Shown: positions 22,361 to 32,690, counted from the first letter of the stretch. The stretch: DNA of 64,000 nucleotides from Stomorhina lunata (GCA_933228675.1 OW121744.1:56625775-56689774), one strand, 5' to 3'. The notes: generated by a model from the letters alone, not told the origin. A program made the numbers and translations.

Positions 22361-24078
22361 CTCTGCGTCAAATACTGGAAAAGGCCAAACAAAAACAAAT
22401 TTATACATATCACCTCTTCGTTAACTACAAAACTACTTTTGACAGCCCATTATGAACGAAGCTGTTCAAAGCAATGGGACGCACATTGCATGAGATGACT
22501 AACGCCTTCTTCAGTATTAAAAAGGAATCATGTGATTGTTGACTAACTATAACTTGTGGTGTTAAAGAATTTGTATACCTTGGTACCGCTGTAAACATAA
22601 CGACATAAGTTATGAAATCAAACGAAGAAATAAAATTCTCTCTATAAGAATTAAAATTACACTCTACAAAACCCTTATAAAGAGTGTCCCAACTAGAACG
22701 CAATTTAAAAAATTTAAATAAAACACTTCTGTGTTAAAAAAAATTGTGAAACTTTATTATATCGTAAAGTAGACAGAATGAGGTTATGTATGGAACAAGA
22801 TATCGTGCAGATGGCCGCCGCGGCTTTGCTGGCACACACGCGATCTTTAAATGAAATTTTCAATAACCTTTTTGCATAAATGCTGCAGTATTTCATTAAT
22901 GCAGCATCCAATTTCCTCTTTTAAGGCTTGAGTCGTCGTCGGCTTATTCGCGTAATCCATAGACTTCAAAAAACCCCAAAGAAAAAATCTAAAGGTTTTA
23001 AATCGCACGATCTAGACGGCGAAATAACACGACCGGGAAATGACTGATGTAGCAATTGAATTGTTTCTCTGGCTGTATGACATGTGGCGCCGTCTTGTTG
23101 AAAACAGATGTTCTCCACACTAATTTCTTCAATTATAGGCAAGAAAAAACTGGTTACCATTTCACGATACCGAACACCATTGACTGTTTGCGCTTGACCT
23201 GCCTCATTTTCATAAAAAAAGGTCCAATGATTCCTCCAGCCCAAAAACCTTACCACACAGTGACACGTTGAGGATGCATTTGCTTCTCGTGAATTACGCG
23301 ACAATTCTGCCTATTGACGAAGCCATCAAGATGGAAATGGGCCTCGTCACTGAAAATGGTTTAATCGGCAAAATCAGCATTTTCATATTGTCTCTCCAAT
23401 ACCCAATTAACGAACACGATATCTTGTTCCATAAATTGGATGCTGCATTAATGAAATACTGCAGCATTTATGCAAAAAGGTTATTGAAAATTTCATTTAA
23501 AGATCGCGTGTGTGCCAGCAAAGCCGCGGCGGCCATCTGCACGATATCTTGTTCCATACATAACCTCATTCTGTCTACTTTACGATATAATAAAGTTTCA
23601 CGATTTTGTTTTATTTAAAATTTCAAATTGCGTTCTAGTGGGGACACCCTTTACTACTACATAGTGTTATTACATTTTGCTGAATCATGGGCACTAGTAA
23701 AAGCAGATGAAGCTATTCTTGGAGAGGTAGATCTCCCAAAAAACTATGGTCCAATCAGCATCAACAACGAATTTCGATACCGATTTAATCATGAACTGTA
23801 TAAGTTATTCGCTGACATTGACATAGTAAAACGCATTTAACATCAGCGTTTGCGTTGGCTAGGACATGTTGTGCGAATGGATGAAAATACTCCAGCAAGA
23901 AGTATTCCAAAATGATCCCGAGGAAACTCATACAAGAGGACGTCCGAAACTTCGATGGAAAGATAAAGTAGAAGGAAATCTATCCAAGCTTGGCCTACGA
24001 AATTGGAAAATATGCGCACAAGATCGAAGCGCATGGAATTTTAAAATATGTTTGGCCTTTGACCTAAACAGGTTGTAA
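22361..24078 (+). pseudogene. LINE ORF2 remnant interrupted by a mariner
   Basis: + strand pieces in order are FALRQILEKAKQKQIYTYHL (RT motif 1 side, 22350-22440), MTNAFFSIKKESCDC, KEFVYLGTAVN and LYKTLI (to 22679). After the mariner insertion come ESWALVKADEAILGEVDL, NHELYKLFADIDIVKRI, HQRLRWLGHVVRMDENTPA (23845-23890) and GRPKLRWKDKVEGNLSKLG (23935-24000). Many stops, and most of the RT palm is deleted. This C-terminal arrangement is typical of the insect LINE type ending RLRWLGHVVRM..GRPKLRW. A second copy is at 36090-36840 on -. Confidence 0.8.
22680..23651 (-). mobile_element. mariner (second DD41D-like family), copy B, with inverted 3'-end duplication
   Basis: Ends are AAGAGTGTCCCAACTAGAACG and its near-complement, flanked by TA (22678-22679, 23652-23653). 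The insertion splits a LINE frame between LYKTLI and the ESWALVKAD region. On - the transposase remnant (23304-22800) has RNHWTFFYENEAG, ICFQQDGATCHTA (second Asp), SRSCDLKPLDFFF (third Asp), then KSMDYANKPTTTQALKEE and CQQSRGGHLHDI. About 120 bp of the 3' end (22795-22919) is repeated inverted near the 5' end (23438-23560), replacing the N-terminal coding half. Confidence 0.8.
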
Positions 24079-24262
24079 TATAGGCCATTTAAGTAAGTAA
24101 GTATGGTCAAATGTAAACCGATTTCGTCCAATTTCAAACCAACATTTTCCAGGTCATGAGGCAAATTCTGATTAAATTTTGTTGTCCCAGCTCTTTCCGT
24201 TTAGTCCCTATCAGACTGCAAGACATCGCTCAACAGAATTTCATAAGGATCCAGGATATATC

Positions 24263-25030
24263 GGGGTTTTCAACAGGGGCGCTACAAAAATACAGCGACA
24301 GCAGACGACGCCATATTTCTTGTCGCGCTTTTGACATTTCATCTTCATGATGGAAAGATATAGGAGCCAATAACGAAATTATTGAAATTTACTACCGAAA
24401 TTCGCAGTCAGTGGGCTCAACGTTAAGAGAAAAACCACCTTCAACGATGAGGCTCATTTCTGGCTTAATGGCTTCATTAATAAACATAATATGCGTTATT
24501 GGTCAGGCAGCAATCCGCACGTACTCCATGAGTCATCATTGCATCGCAAAAAAATTACGGTTTGTTGCTGTTTATGGGCCGGCGGCGTCATTGGGTCGTA
24601 CTTTACTCCGTTACTGTGATTGGAAATCGCTACCGTTCAATGAAAACCGAATATTTTTGGCCACACAGCGAATGTCACAATCAATTTATTGAAAACCCAG
24701 TATGGAGACCGTGTAATCTCACGAAATAGTCCAGTCGATTGGCCGCCTCGGTAGTGCGATTTGACGCCGTTAGACTATTTTCTGTGGGGCTACGTCAAGT
24801 TTATGGTCTATACCAATAAACCAGCGACGATTGATAAACTTCGTACGAATATCGAACGTGAAATTGCAGCAGTATCGGGCAATTTATTTAGCGTTCCCAT
24901 GGTGGCCATGGAAAAGTTCCATACAAGTTGGCATCTAACGTACAGGAGTAAAAAATTTCATTGGTATCCAAAATCATTTTTGTTTTATTTAAAAGAAAAA
25001 CTTTTGAAGCGCTTTCATTAAAAAACTCTA
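24263..25030 (+). mobile_element. deleted DD41D mariner derivative, copy 1
   Basis: Ends are TCGGGGTTTTCAACAGG.. and ..TTAAAAAACTC between TA dinucleotides. On + the remnant reads MMERYRSQ, jumps (as in the relative at 31946-32690) to EAHFWLNGFINKHNMRYWSGS, then VCCCLWAGGVIGSYF, a deletion of the QQD region, NVTINLLKTQYGDRVISRNS, CDLTPLDYFLWGYVK and TNKPATIDKLRTNIEREIAA. Stops and a frameshift are present. It is non-functional. Confidence 0.8.
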
Positions 25031-26119
25031 AACTCTTTTTAGTTTTTAAGCCAATATGGAGGAAATTACAAACGGAATGACAATCTTAATACATACAGTG
25101 GTGGTCACGTATTTAGCACAAATTATTTTTGCAATCATTTAAAACTAACCCATAAAAAATACTGGACATATTTTTAGCACAAATTAAAAACAATATTTAT
25201 TAAAAATCAAAAACAAGTTATTAATTAAAATTTCTTGAAAAAAAAACCTAATATTTTGTAGGATATCCTTTATTTTGTATAACTGCCGCACATCTTTTAG
25301 GCATACTCTTCACAAGAGCCAGGTATCGCTCATTTGGGATAGCGTGCCATATTTTTTGGATTTCCGTCCATAAATCATTTAAGTTGTTAGGTTTTGCGCT
25401 TGTTATATGCTTCTCTATATCATTCCAAAGATTCTCAATAGGATTGAGATCCGGAGATTGAGCTGGCCATTTCAAAACATCTATTTGACTCTCCTCCAAC
25501 ACTTAACAGTACGTAAAGTGTATTTAGGGTCATTGTCATACATGAAGCGCCAGCTAGGTGGCATCTTTGCCTCTGCTTATGGTATAATGATATCGGCTAG
25601 AATATTTTTATAAACGTGTTGATCCATACGTGTGTCAATTTTGTGTATTGGACCAGCAAGCCACACCATCACATTTCCTCTACCATGTTTTACAGTCTTT
25701 AACGTATACTTTGGGTTGTGCTGCATGTTCGGAAGATACCATACATATCTCTTTCCATCAGATCCAAATCTGCAAGACTTTGATTCGTCGCTCCAAAGTA
25801 TTTTCCAAAAATCTAATGGCTTTTTCAAATGCTATCGGGCGAAAGAAATTCGTGACTTCAAATTCTTTTTTGACACATGTGGCTTGTGTTGCACAATATA
25901 GCCACGCGATTTTTTTTTTTTTTTCATTAAGACGTCTTTGTATCGTTCTGTCGGAGACATCAATACCGTATTTTGATGACTCTTCACTATTTATTTCACC
26001 GGAGCTCTAAAAAGGGTCGGCCACTGACATTCTATGTATTATCGTTTTTCTTGGTCTAGGTGCCCGTGAACCCTTTTTAATTGTTCCGTGTGATTTTATA
26101 TGGCTCAAAGCATTATATA

Positions 26120-26274
26120 TAGGGTTGCCAGTCAGGCTGGATTCGACTGGATTGTCCAGCTTTTTTAATGCTTGTCCAGTGCCAAGCTAAAATTAAATTT
26201 ATCCAGCTGAAAGGTTTTTTTAAAGAAAAATTATTTTTATGAAAAAGAACGCAATAAAAACTTTTGAAAAAGTG

Positions 26275-26344
<70 letters not shown>

Positions 26345-26768
26345 CCCCGACAACATTCCAATTAGAACAAGGCATACTTCTCTCAGACAATGAGCTGCAT
26401 CCGATTCTATTTTTAGACTCATTTAACGCCGGCTCCGAACGGCAAATGCATTAGTTAGAGAAGTTTTACATAGCCTAATACAAAACGTGGCTAGCTGAGT
26501 AATGAAGTGAACCGCCACTTTTTAAATTTTTTTTTTTCAAGTGAGTCTGGCCAGGGATCGAACTTGGGCCTCTGGTATGCTAGGCGGATGACTAACCTGC
26601 TATACCACGGCGGTTCACAATTTCTCTTTTTACTTAAGTGATTTATGCGTTGATTTATTGATTATTGTAAAACAAGTTTTGTATTATTAATGTCTAGCTA
26701 ATTTTTGGGTTGTCAAGCTTTCTTTCCCTTATGTCCAGCTTTTTCGGGATTTGTGTCTGGCAACCCTA
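26120..26768. mobile_element. hAT-type non-autonomous element
   Basis: Ends TAGGGTTGCCAG / CTGGCAACCCTA with a perfect 8-bp duplication ATTATATA (26112-26119, 26769-26776). It lies inside the Tc1 transposase reading frame. It has no transposase of its own; the interior holds GTCCAGC-rich subterminal words and a tRNA-derived SINE. Confidence 0.95.
26275..26618 (-). mobile_element. tRNA-derived SINE with (TA)n tail
   Basis: On - the head reads GTGAACCGCCGTGGTATAGC, tRNA-like. A B-box-like AGTTCGATCCC lies at 26555-26563 and an A-box-like GGTATAGCAGGTTAG near 26595-26610. A unique body follows (TTGCCGTTCGGAGCCGG, then TTGTTCTAATTGGAATG). It ends in about 65 bp of pure (TA)n (26276-26341). Copies at 37150-37450 (full) and 33479-33605 (3' part) show the same body, so this is a family and the TA run is its tail. 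A genuine tRNA gene is unlikely: the acceptor stem does not close. Confidence 0.75.
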
Positions 26769-27312
26769 ATTATATACCATCTTTCTGGAGCAATTTAAAA
26801 TACTTGCTATTTCACTTACAGGACATCCTCTCGAATTTATTTCACAAATCACCTGTCGTTGCGTATCTGTGCACCATTTATTTTTGGCCATGTCTAATAA
26901 ATATTTAATTTCTGGAAAACCTTCAGCTGTACACAATATGATGAAAAACTTACCAAAAATTAATTAAAAATCAAAAAATAACATAAATGTAAAATGTTTA
27001 ATAGTTGTGCCAAATTTGTGTCCAGCTCCAATTACGTATTACCAACAAATAAATTATATATGAAGCAATTGAAGAAAGGGAATAACAAAAAGAGTAACGG
27101 GAATTATCGATCACACCATAAGCTACACATCGTGGCAAAAAAAAAGAAAATTATTACTCCAACAGAAAAATATATGGTTTTGAAAAAAAACGCATAACTA
27201 GTGTGCTAAATATGTGACCACCACTGTATATCCTCCATTCTTTTTTATGGTGGGTACAAAAATGTAGTGGTGATGGATTGTAACGTAAAAAGATTAATTT
27301 TGTGAACAAGTA

Positions 27313-28616
27313 ATGGGTGTTTTTTTTAGAGGTATAGAACTTCGAATTGAAATAAAACACAAGAAAATCGTTTTAATGTCCATTAATTTAGCTTTATTGG
27401 AAGGATAATTTTATGCCATTAATGTTTAAATATGATTTCGGGCATGTGGCCTCCGCGGCTGGCTCGAATAAAGCCAATTCTACAGGTCCAATTTTCAACT
27501 ACTTTTTCGAGCATATGGGGCCGTATGTTGGCAATAACGCCACGAATGTTGGCTTCCAAGTCCCCTAACGTTTCTGGTTTGTTGGCGTAGACGAGCGACT
27601 TCACATATCCCCAAAGAAAATAATCCAGTGGTGTCAAATCGCACGATCTTGGTGGCCAATTGACAGGTCCATTCCGCGAAATTATGCGCTCATCGAATGT
27701 TTCCTTCAATAAATCAATTGTGACGTGCGCTGTGTGGCATGTAGCGTCGTCTTGTTGGAACCACAACTCATCCACATTCATGCCATCCAATTGGGGAACA
27801 AAATAGTCGGTTATCATGACTCTATACCGGTCTCCATTTATGGTAACTGACTCTCCAGCATTATTTCGGAAGAAGTATGGCCCAATGACTCCACCAGCCC
27901 ATAGAACACACCAAACAGTCAGTTTTTGTGGATGTAATGGCGTCTCAAGGGTCTCATGTGGATTCTCTTCACTCCAAATGCGGCAATTTTGCTTGTTGAC
28001 GTAGCCATTCAACCAAAAATGAGCCTCATCACTGAACAAAATTTTGCGATGAAAATCAGCATCGAGATCAATCTCATTTTCGGCCCATACACCAAAATCA
28101 CGACGCATTGCATGGTCTCGCGGCTTTAATTCTTGCACAAGCTGGATCTTGTAAGGTCGCAAGCCAAGATCTTTGCGCAAAATCTTCCATAAAGTTGATG
28201 GACAAAGCTCCAATTGCTGTGCACGGTGGCGAATCGATTCATTCGGGTCCTCTTCAACACTTTGCTCTACAGCGGCAATTGTTTCTTCGGTGCGCACTGT
28301 TCGACGTCGCTGCGGATGCGTATTATCACATAGAGTAAACGTAGTGCGAAAACGATCCATGGTTAACCGAATTAATTGCTCTGATGGACGATTATGTCGA
28401 CCATAAAATGGACGGAGCTTGCGGTAAACTTCGCGAACTGAACCATTATTTTCGAAATAAATTTGCACGATTTGCAAGCGTTGTTCTTTTGTCAACCTGT
28501 TCATGATGAAATGGCAAACCAAACTAAATATTAATCACTTGACAGCTGACAAAATGGCCGCCAGTTAAAAAAGTGATGCCAACTTAAAGTTCTATACCTC
28601 AATAAAAAACACCCGA
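27313..28616 (-). mobile_element. mariner (DD41D, rosa-like), intact-looking copy
   Basis: A 1304-bp element starting TCGGGTGTTTTTTATTGAGG (on -) and ending CACCCAT, flanked by TA (27311-27312, 28617-28618). The inverted terminal repeats are about 28 bp. It encodes one uninterrupted transposase. It is very similar to the decayed copy at 6359-7639 and differs mainly by that copy's 23-bp deletion and point changes. Confidence 0.93.
27419..28522 (-). CDS. mariner transposase (DD41D), open reading frame intact
   Basis: A 367-aa cut-and-paste DNA transposase. Residues about 8-120 form the DNA-binding region (TKEQRLQIVQIYFENNGSVR helix-turn-helix, then a second one around 90-115 with an RRRTVRTEE linker). 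The catalytic core has Asp165 (ILFSDEAHF), Asp258 (WFQQD) and Asp300 (LTPLDYFLWG). Spacing between the last two is 41 residues, the DD41D pattern known from the rosa mariners of tephritid flies. The residue after the second Asp is Asp where the decayed sibling and other relatives here have Gly (QQDG), which could weaken activity. Met1 or Met7 could be the start. It ends GGHMPEIIFKH close to the 3' inverted repeat, as usual. Whether it is expressed cannot be seen. Confidence 0.92.
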   Translation of the reverse strand: MVCHFIMNRLTKEQRLQIVQIYFENNGSVREVYRKLRPFYGRHNRPSEQLIRLTMDRFRTTFTLCDNTHPQRRRTVRTEETIAAVEQSVEEDPNESIRHRAQQLELCPSTLWKILRKDLGLRPYKIQLVQELKPRDHAMRRDFGVWAENEIDLDADFHRKILFSDEAHFWLNGYVNKQNCRIWSEENPHETLETPLHPQKLTVWCVLWAGGVIGPYFFRNNAGESVTINGDRYRVMITDYFVPQLDGMNVDELWFQQDDATCHTAHVTIDLLKETFDERIISRNGPVNWPPRSCDLTPLDYFLWGYVKSLVYANKPETLGDLEANIRGVIANIRPHMLEKVVENWTCRIGFIRASRGGHMPEIIFKH

Positions 28617-28636
28617 TATTACAAAGTGGAATATTT

Positions 28637-28847
28637 CTGTGGCTTGGTACTAAAAGGCCAATGCCAATTTTTCGCTGTTTTGAGATAATCATTGTATTGG
28701 GTTCCCTTTTAACTGAACTCAAATCTGATTTATAGTGGTTTTTCTGGGCAATGTTACTATGAATTTATATGGAAAATAAAAACTTAAAATCAAATTTTCT
28801 CAAAACATTCCTTTTTTGACATTGGCCCTTTTAGCACCAAGCCACAG
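28637..28847. mobile_element. small MITE with CTGTGGCTTGGT ends
   Basis: A 211-bp sequence starting CTGTGGCTTGGTACTAAAAG and ending with the reverse complement (about 27 bp of pairing). Related ends and AAGGGCCAATG words recur at 56438-56880. No clear target duplication. It lies just upstream of the SLC17 gene. Confidence 0.65.
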
Positions 28848-29396
28848 ACTTCTATAGACCATTTGTATTAAAAAAAAAAACATAAATAGTACCCCTTGTA
28901 ATGTTGACAGAACCATGCTTTTGTGCTCTGCTATATCGTTGAAGTGTTATGAATATTCATTCCCACTGTGCATCGTAATAAGAATTAAGTTAAAGATAGC
29001 GTTTCCATGCTTAAGGTACGAGTAGTTAGTACTTCATAAAACCAAAACAAAAAAAAAAACAAAACAGCGACAACAAAAAACTTAAACACTTGTTAATCAG
29101 TTTAATTTTAATACAATCAACATTTCTACAAATACAAACCCAGTCCGCGACAGGTATACGAAATATCAAATAAAAACACAAGGTAAAGACCACAACCAAT
29201 TTAGTTAAATTTTAGAATTTGGCCTAAACAGAATTAGAAAAAAAAAATAAGTGCAATCAATAAGGCCTATAAGTGACAATATTTAAAAAGAAAATAACTA
29301 AAAAAAAATTTAGAAAAATATTCAAATTGTAGAAAAAGATTTAAGTTTTAGAAAAATATTCAAATTGTAGAAAAATATTCAAATTAAATACCAAAA
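28848..29396 (+). promoter_or_regulatory. 5' flank and 5' UTR of the SLC17-like gene
   Basis: Non-coding sequence before the start codon at 29397. From about 29040 it is A-rich and pyrimidine-poor, looking like a transcribed fly 5' UTR. The ATG context ACCAAAAATGTC is close to the fly start consensus (purine/A at -3). No TATA box or initiator can be fixed by eye. Confidence 0.4.
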
Positions 29397-29463
29397 ATGT
29401 CTAAATCAAAAATTGTGGATTCAACAAAATCTTTGGATAACTTTAGTGACGGAATCGAAAGAC
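29397..29463 (+). CDS. SLC17-like transporter, coding exon 1
   Basis: Encodes the cytosolic N-terminus MSKSKIVDSTKSLDNFSDGI plus ER and one base of the next codon. It is followed by a consensus donor C|GTGAGT at 29464. The phase (one base left over) fits exon 2, which supplies CT to make Pro and continues NLFGIRHVQ, the family's usual sequence before membrane segment 1. This match in phase and content is the reason for calling such a short exon. An alternative first exon elsewhere in the 8.5-kb intron cannot be excluded. Confidence 0.65.
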
Positions 29464-29883
29464 GTGAGTGTTTCAAAAAAAAATAAGACAAACAATATAA
29501 AAAACCGGTTTTTAATTAGCAAAATTAAAAATTTTGAATATATCGTATACATATGAATCGGTTTACCACCCATTTGCTTTTATTATTTTTGGTTTCATTC
29601 AAGATCGATTCATTGAGAGAGGTCTAGTATGATTGATTTTGAAACAGCTGCTGTTTAGCTGATATTATTCTATTTTGAACAAATATACAAAAAAAAAAAA
29701 AATATTTTATTACAAAATTTAAGCTGTTAACAAAAGAAAAACAAAAAAATCTTAAAATTATATTATATGTATGATTAATAATACGTTATCTCAATAAGAT
29801 GTGTGAAAATAATAATAAAAAAAGGAAATATTTATATTTTAAAAAAGTTTTGGCATCTGTGAAAAATTTTGAATACCCTACAC

Positions 29884-30363
29884 TAGAGCGGTTCGCCTTC
29901 CATACAAAAAAAAAGTTGTGTCAGTCACCCTAGGATCAAAGATAATGTTAAAACAATTCTAAATTTTTTTTTTAGTCCGATCATAGCATTTTGTATCGGT
30001 GTTCGCGGCTCTATAAGGGCTATATTTCTCTCTTAAATAGTTTTTTACTACCACAACAATTTATAGTCATAATTAAAAAAAAAAACTAAATTTGTACTCG
30101 ATTTGATTCGAATCGAATTTTGAAAAATTATGATTAGAAATTGACATGGTAGTAAAAAACTATCAAAGTAAGAAATGTAGCCCTTACAGAGCCGTAAACA
30201 CCGATATATAAAGTGTTATGATCGGACTAAAGATGTCGACACAGTTAACAAAATACAAAAAGGGCGGTATTTGTAGGCGTGGTAAACAAAAATTAGAATT
30301 ATTTTTACATTATTTTTAATCCTAGGGGGTAACTGACTCAACTTTTTTTCTTGAACCAGTCTA
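29884..30363. mobile_element. hAT-type MITE with long inverted arms, in intron 1
   Basis: Ends TAGAGCGGTTC / GAACCAGTCTA with a perfect 8-bp duplication CCCTACAC (29876-29883, 30364-30371). Arms of about 170 bp pair imperfectly (for example AGTCCGATCATAGCATTT with its complement, and TAGTTTTTTACTACCA), leaving a short AT-rich loop. It is non-coding. Confidence 0.88.
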
Positions 30364-30371
30364 CCCTACAC

Positions 30372-30839
30372 CTAAACATTTTAAATATTAACAAAACCGT
30401 ATTTGTGCACTATGGGAAATTTTGCCAGATTGGTAATCAAAAAAATTAAAAACACGAAATACCATCAAATCTAAATTAAGGTCTTAGAGAGGATAAATGT
30501 ACACAGAGTGGTGTACCATCTTTGTATGGAGAAAATAAGAACCAGAAAGACGTATCCCCAAATTGTTTACATTTGACCCCAATAATCAAAATACAAGGTT
30601 TCCTTCAGATCGGATATCGGGAAAGCGTAACGACTTGACGCCAAAGTTTGGACATACCAGAAGGGCTGCCAGAAAACTTTAGTGAAAAATCGGCATATTT
30701 AAAAAAAAAATATATATATTATCGGCAGTAAATTTTCAGAAATCGCCAAACTAGCTGCACCCTGCGCGCTTTGCTGCTGTACTAACTAAAAGAAATGTGA
30801 AGGAAAGATATTATACAAATGTTCAATTAATATCGAATC
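30372..30839. other. intron 1, non-coding stretch
   Basis: No repeat end or coding signal recognised. Confidence 0.4.
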
Positions 30840-31900
30840 AGTTTATTGATTTTGTCCGATCAACACACGATCAAATGCACAGTTAACGATTCAATTTATT
30901 TTGATTAATTTTCAGTGGCGCCATCAATAGGGAAATAAATCGTACTAACTTAGAAACGCCGACTTTTGGTTAATAACTATCGTTATCAAATGCACAGTTT
31001 ACGATTTAATTAATTTTGTCGGAAATTGGTCATACCGACATAGAAACCTTCGTTGGCTAATGTGCAACAACTTTGCTGAAGATCATAGCATGATTAAATG
31101 CACAGTTAACGATTTAATTAATTTTAAGCTATTTACAGTGGCGCCACCTGTTGGAACTTGATCATACCAACTAAGAAACCTTCCTCGGCTCATGTGCAAC
31201 AATTTTGCTGAAGATCATAGCATGATTAAATGCACAGTTTACGATTTAATTAATTTTAAGCAATTTTCTGTGGCGCCACCTGTCGGAACTTGGCCATACC
31301 AACTAAGAAACCTTCGTCGGCTCATGCGCAATAACTTTCCTTAGGATCATAGCATGATTAAATGTACAGTTTACGATTTAATTAACTTTGAGTAATTTTC
31401 TGTGGCGCCACCTGTCGATACTTGGTCATACCAACTTAGTAATATTCGTCGGCTCATGCGCAACAACTTTGCTAAAAATCATAGCATGATCAAATGCACA
31501 GTTTACGATTTAATTAACTTTGAGTAATTTTCAGTGGCGCCGCCTGTCGGAATTTGGTCATACCAACGAAGAAACCTTCTTTGAATCATGCTCAACAACT
31601 TTGCTAAAGATCATAGCATGATTAAATGCACAGTTTACGATTTAATTAATTTTAAATAATTTTCTGTGTGCGCCACCTGTCGGAAATTGGTTTTACCAAC
31701 TAAGAAATCTTCGTCGTCTCATGTTCAGCAACTTTGCTGAAGGTCATAGCATTATTAAATGCACAGTTTACGATTTAATTAATTTTAAGCCATTTTCAGT
31801 GGCGCCACCTGTCGGGACTTGGTTATACCAAATTAGTAATGCTCGTCGGCTCATGCGCAAGAACTTTTCTTAAGACCATAACATGATGAAATAAATAGCT
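30840..31900. repeat. 132-bp tandem array with TGGCGCCACCT in each unit, in intron 1
   Basis: About eight diverged units. The word TGGCGCCACCT recurs at 31139, 31271, 31403 and 31800. Single-change versions are at 31535 and about 31667, giving a spacing of 132-133 bp. An older unit has TGGCGCCATC at 30916. Each unit also has GCACAGTTTACGATTTAATTAA, CATACCAACTAAGAAAC, CGTCGGCTCATGCGCAACAA and GATCATAGCATGATTAAAT. No coding potential. Confidence 0.9.
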
Positions 31901-31945
31901 TACTATTCTATAAAGGACACACAAACATTCATTTTTATATAAAGG

Positions 31946-32690
31946 GTTTTTCAATAAGAGCTCTACAAAAGTTTTTTTTGTTAATAAAACAAAAACAGTT
32001 TTGGATATCAATGAAATTATTTATTCCTTTTAAAGTACGTTTGATGTCATTATGTGTGAAACTCGATTTCTTTTGCATGGCCACCACGGGCACGCTTGCA
32101 GAAGTCCAGACGCTGAACCCAATTTTCGACGGTTTTCAAGCATAAATTGGCCGATACTGCCGCAATTTCACGTTCGATATTCGTACGAAGTTCATCAATA
32201 GTCGCTGGCTTGTTGACATAGACTTGACGTAGCCCCAAAGAAAATAGTCTATCGGCGTCAAAATGCACGACTGAGCCGGCCAATCGACTGGACCATTTCG
32301 TAAGATAACACGTTCTCCAAACTTGTTTTTCAATAAATTGATTGTGAAATTCGCTGTGTGGCTTGTGGCGCCGTCCTGTTGGAACCACATGTTCTCCAGT
32401 TCTTCAGAATATAATGATGACTCATGGAGTACGTGTGGATTGCTGCCTGACCAATAACGCATATTATGTTTATTGACGAAGCCATTCAGCCAGAAATGAG
32501 CCTCATCGCTAAAGAATATTCGCGCTCTTAACGTTGAGGCCACTGATTCCGAAGTTCGGTAGTAAATTTTAATAATTTCGACTCTTTTTTGGTTCGTATA
32601 TCTTTCCATCATAAAATGGCAAACCTTACTGAAGAGAAATGTCAAAAGAGCAGCAAGAAATATGGCGTTGTCTACTGTCTCTGTACTGAA
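31946..32690 (-). mobile_element. deleted DD41D mariner derivative, copy 2, in intron 1
   Basis: The left end GGGTTTTTCAATAAGAGCTC matches the family end at 24263-25030; the right end is lost near 32690. On - it reads MERYTNQKRVEIIKIYYRTS then ESVASTLRA joined to RIFFSDEAHFWLNGFVNKHN (first Asp), WFQQDGATSHTANFTINLL (second Asp), LTPIDYFLWGYV (third Asp), then in another frame NKPATIDELRTNIEREIAA and KRARGGHAKEI. About 110 N-terminal residues are missing at the same junction as in copy 1. One frameshift lies near 32225. Confidence 0.82.

Larger units (their letters stand above)
25248..26891 (-). pseudogene. Tc1 transposase, broken and split by a hAT insertion
   Basis: Start codon at 26891 on -: MAKNKWCTDTQRQVICEINS then PVSEIASILNCSRKMVYNAL, a helix-turn-helix. 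The reading continues exactly across the hAT (26120-26768) once one copy of ATTATATA is removed. Then come SHIKSHGTIKKGSRAPRPRK, DVSDRTIQRRLNEKK near a long A-run, KPLDFWKILWSDESK (first Asp), GRGNVMVW and AQSPDLNPIENLWNDIEKH (the Glu of DDE). Breaks are a stop near 26010, a frameshift at the A-run near 25915, and loss of the second-Asp region near 25540. Confidence 0.9.
25096..27226 (-). mobile_element. Tc1-like transposon interrupted by a hAT
   Basis: Inverted ends CAGTGGTGGTCAC[G/A]TATTTAGCACA (about 25 bp, one mismatch) are flanked by TA at 25094-25095 and 27227-27228. After removal of the 649-bp hAT and its duplicated 8 bp, the element is about 1.47 kb, a normal Tc1 size. The host site is another copy of the dispersed family (AAACGGAATGACAATCT..). 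Confidence 0.9.

Noticed and set aside
26239..26454. Long IYIYIY reading frames on both strands
   Set aside because: Produced by the (TA)n tail of the SINE.
26540..26618. Functional tRNA gene on -
   Set aside because: A- and B-box-like words are present but the acceptor stem does not close, and the same sequence heads a repeated SINE body.
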